A stretch of 8,498 bases of DNA from Rhodothermaceae bacterium (GTDB taxonomy: Bacteria > Bacteroidota > Rhodothermia > Rhodothermales > JAHEMB01), in contig JAHEMB010000102.1 of the NCBI GenBank assembly GCA_024643915.1, positions 1 to 8,498 on the forward strand. The letters run 5' to 3'. The notes beneath the pieces are model-generated. The model searched no databases. It saw only the letters and a list, made by a program, of their open reading frames with translations, and was not told where the DNA came from. Position numbers and translations under genes: made by a program. This document shows positions 6,973 through 8,498 of the stretch, one piece after another (position 1 is the first letter of the stretch; every line of letters starts with the position of its first letter).

Positions 6973-7037
6973 GCTTGCGTGCTGAATAATCGAAGTGATT
7001 ACGCTCAGGCTGCTCTCATGTAAACAGCAGCGCAAGC
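6973..7037 (+). repeat. Imperfect inverted repeat with nested and competing hairpins
   Basis: GCTTGCGTGCTG (6973-6984) is complementary to CAGCAGCGCAAGC (7025-7037) apart from one extra base in the right arm, leaving a 40-base loop. Inside the loop TAATC (6987-6991) and GATTA (6997-7001) form a 5-pair stem around GAAGT. The right arm can instead pair locally: GCTGCT (7009-7014) with AGCAGC (7026-7031), which would break part of the outer stem. This may be a structured leader, an attenuator-like switch or a protein-binding site. Confidence 0.4.
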
Positions 7038-7283
7038 AGATCATCCGTCTGGTGTGTGTCCGTGAAGTAGGCTGGCCGAGGCCCCGCGATTTTCGTTGCA
7101 TCGCACGCGCCCGGTGCCGTTCGTAGCCGCAGTACGTGCGGGTCGTGAAACGAGCGCAGGGCCTGCCGGACGAGGGCCTATCAAACTGCCTGCCTGGCCG
7201 GGCGAACGGTGAAGGGGCGACGTAGGGGGAAGCGTCGGATTGCGTTGTCCGCACCGGGCGGGTCAACCAACAGGAGGAGGGAG

Positions 7284-8411
7284 ATGACGACACAGACTGT
7301 GGAAGCCGGCTTCGACGAACTCCGCATGGGATTTGCCGGCGAGATCATCGTCCCCGGAGACCCTGCTTATGACGCGGCGCGGACGATCTTCAACGCCATG
7401 ATCGACCGCCGGCCCGCGCTCATCGTCCAGTGTGCCGGGGTCGCCGATGTCGTGCGCGCGGTTCGCTTCGGACGCGAGCGAGGCCTGGAGATCGCGGTGC
7501 GGGGTGGGGGGCACGGGGTTGCGGGGCGCGCCCTGGCGGAGGGCGGGCTGGTGATCGACCTGCGCCGGATGAATGCCGCCACAGTGGATCCCGTTGCGCG
7601 CACGGTGACGGTTGGAGGCGGCGCGACGATGAGCCACCTGGACCGCGCCACGCAGCCTTTCGGCCTGGCCACAACCGGGGGGCGCGTCTCGACGACGGGG
7701 GTGGGCGGGTTTACCCTGGGCGGTGGCGGCGGCTGGTTCGACCGCAAGTTCGGCCTTGCCTGCGATAACCTGCTGGCGGTCGAACTGGTGACGGCGGAGG
7801 GCCATGTCGTACGGGCCAGCGAAGATGAGCACCCGGAGCTTTTCTGGGCGCTCCACGGCGGGGGCGGCAACTTCGGCGTGGTCACTTCTCTAACGCTGCG
7901 CCTGCACGCGCTGGGGCCGGTGACGGCGATGCTGCTGTTCTGGGATCCCGAGGCCGGCCCGACTGTCCTGCGCGCTTACCGCGATTTCATGGCGGTGGCC
8001 CCGGATGAGGTGGGCGGGGGTGTGCTCTACATGACGGGTCCGCCTGAGCCGTTCGTCCCCGAGCATCTCGTCGGCAGGCTCGCCCTCGGGGTGCTGGTGG
8101 TCTATGCCGGGCCGGAGGCCGAGGCGCGCGACGTGGCGGCTCCCCTCCTGCGTCTCGGGCACGCGGGCGAAATGATCGCAGAGATGCCCTACGCCGACCT
8201 TCAGTGCATGCTCGACGATCCGCCCGGCCACAGGAATTACTGGTCAGCCGAATACCTCGATTCATTTCCAGACGAGGCCATCGATCGGTTCTGCGCCCGC
8301 GCCGACGATGAAGTTGAGGTAGACGGCTCCGCTGGACCAGCGCTGGAGGTCCGCCCGCACGTCACGGGTCCACTGCTTCGCCCGCTCGTCGTCCGCCGGG
8401 TCCTGCCATAG
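7284..8411 (+). CDS. FAD-linked oxidase (6-hydroxynicotine oxidase / berberine-bridge type), C-terminus replaced
   Basis: The ATG at 7284 has a strong ribosome site, AGGAGGAGGG, just before it (7272-7281). Residues about 40-210 form the FAD-binding PCMH-type domain: VQCAGVADVVRAVRFGRERG (48-67), then RGGGHGVAGRA (73-83) with His77 as the likely covalent FAD attachment site, and TTGGRVSTTGVGGFTLGGG (130-148). The second, Cys-type attachment seen in bicovalent members is absent. HGGGGNFGVVTSLTLRLH (191-208) closes the domain. The substrate domain follows normally to DEAIDRFCARA (330-340). Beyond that, the last 35 residues match nothing in the family, and the protein ends at 375 where relatives run to roughly 450-470. 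The missing part, with its BBE region, lies inverted on the minus strand (8262-8498). The oxidase as encoded is probably inactive. Its substrate is unknown, and it has no evident link to the glycoside locus. Confidence 0.85.
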   Translation: MTTQTVEAGFDELRMGFAGEIIVPGDPAYDAARTIFNAMIDRRPALIVQCAGVADVVRAVRFGRERGLEIAVRGGGHGVAGRALAEGGLVIDLRRMNAATVDPVARTVTVGGGATMSHLDRATQPFGLATTGGRVSTTGVGGFTLGGGGGWFDRKFGLACDNLLAVELVTAEGHVVRASEDEHPELFWALHGGGGNFGVVTSLTLRLHALGPVTAMLLFWDPEAGPTVLRAYRDFMAVAPDEVGGGVLYMTGPPEPFVPEHLVGRLALGVLVVYAGPEAEARDVAAPLLRLGHAGEMIAEMPYADLQCMLDDPPGHRNYWSAEYLDSFPDEAIDRFCARADDEVEVDGSAGPALEVRPHVTGPLLRPLVVRRVLP

Positions 8412-8498
8412 GCCGAACGGATGGGCGATCCAGGGAGCGTGTCGCCAGGGAACCGGATAGCCGGAGGGCCCCCGCGCCACCGCGCCACCCTGCGGGAC
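8262..8498 (-). pseudogene. Inverted C-terminal (BBE-region) fragment of an FAD-linked oxidase
   Basis: The minus-strand frame entering from the right edge reads PQGGAVARGPSGYPVPWRHA, then HPFGLWQDPADDERAKQW, then GAVYLNFI, and stops at 8262. This is the usual order in the C-terminal third of 6-hydroxynicotine-oxidase-like enzymes: GGAvaR, then W.DPADDER...W, then the YvNF strand that opens the BBE region. It is what the plus-strand oxidase at 7284 lacks. Family likeness ends at Ile in codon 8309-8307. The following VGAGAEPIDGLVWK is simply the antisense of the plus gene's last genuine codons. The normal end after YvNF (about 35 residues ending near N-Q-N-I) is missing. It may be the flipped piece of the same gene, or the tail of a second, convergent copy continuing beyond the edge. 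Confidence 0.8.
8301..8309. other. Inversion or fold-back junction inside the oxidase gene
   Basis: Family-like plus-strand coding ends at Ala340/Asp341 (8301-8306), and family-like minus-strand coding ends at the Ile codon 8307-8309. The switch of strand thus falls within a few bases. Neighbouring sequence contains the palindromic run ATCGATCG, but whether matching inverted repeats flank the other end cannot be seen because it lies beyond the window. Confidence 0.7.

Larger units (their letters stand above)
6889..7283. other. Non-coding stretch of 395 bases
   Basis: I see no convincing gene here in any frame; the open minus-strand frame reading through it has no recognisable family and unnatural composition. 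The first 140 bases are clearly AT-richer than the rest of the window and hold a candidate promoter and an inverted repeat, listed separately. No hairpin-plus-T-run terminator for the upstream pair is visible. A 5-base stem GCGAT/ATCGC (7086-7104) is the only other structure noted. From about 7040 the composition returns to high GC without coding signal, so it may be a long leader of the oxidase gene or decayed sequence. Confidence 0.6.

Noticed and set aside
6889..7283. tRNA or other standard RNA gene in the intergenic stretch
   Set aside because: I found no cloverleaf-like set of arms or TTC-loop sequence, only the inverted repeat reported above.
6952..7293. 113-codon minus-strand frame across the non-coding stretch
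   Set aside because: No family likeness, Arg/Ser/Thr-heavy composition, and its start overlaps the oxidase ribosome site.
8304..8411. Last 35 residues of the oxidase frame as a genuine novel C-terminus
   Set aside because: These codons are the antisense of the family-conserved minus-strand C-terminal blocks, so they are accidental read-through after the junction.

Overview
The window is a GC-rich bacterial segment carrying seven gene calls in three groups. The content best fits a high-GC member of the Bacteroidota/Rhodothermota side of the tree, with a planctomycete as the main alternative. The reasons are a PVC-type membrane-bound dehydrogenase lipoprotein, a DUF1080 lipoprotein, Tat-exported Gfo/Idh/MocA and sugar-isomerase-like proteins, left-hand genes without Shine-Dalgarno sites, and one match to the Bacteroidota -7 promoter consensus TAnnTTTG. 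This placement is an inference from gene families, not from a marker gene.

Left group (1-5200). A minus-strand gene runs off the left edge and encodes a lipoprotein with the N-terminal beta-propeller of PVC-type dehydrogenases followed by HEAT-like helices. Across a 238-base intergenic region, three plus-strand genes follow: a DUF1080 (3-keto-disaccharide hydrolase) lipoprotein, a Tat-exported Gfo/Idh/MocA oxidoreductase and a Tat-exported xylose-isomerase-like TIM-barrel protein. All four products carry export signals. Together they look like an extracytoplasmic route that oxidises a glycoside at C3 and then cleaves or isomerises the keto-sugar, possibly passing electrons to the divergent dehydrogenase. 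The 129-base gap before the TIM-barrel gene holds two sets of period-8 repeats that are complementary to each other, plus a bulged hairpin.

Middle pair (5222-6888). A multi-spanning DUF2157 membrane protein and a GDYXXLXY-family protein overlap by four bases (ATGA), as these two families usually do. Both have strong Shine-Dalgarno sites.

Right part (6889-8498). A 395-base non-coding stretch holds a candidate promoter and an inverted repeat. It precedes an FAD-linked oxidase of the 6-hydroxynicotine-oxidase/berberine-bridge type. That gene is intact up to about residue 340 and then stops resembling its family. The missing C-terminal part is present but in the opposite orientation, on the minus strand from about 8307 to the right edge. 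The gene is therefore broken by an inversion or a fold-back join at about 8301-8309. This is the most striking feature of the window, and may be a real invertible or rearranged locus or a chimeric assembly.
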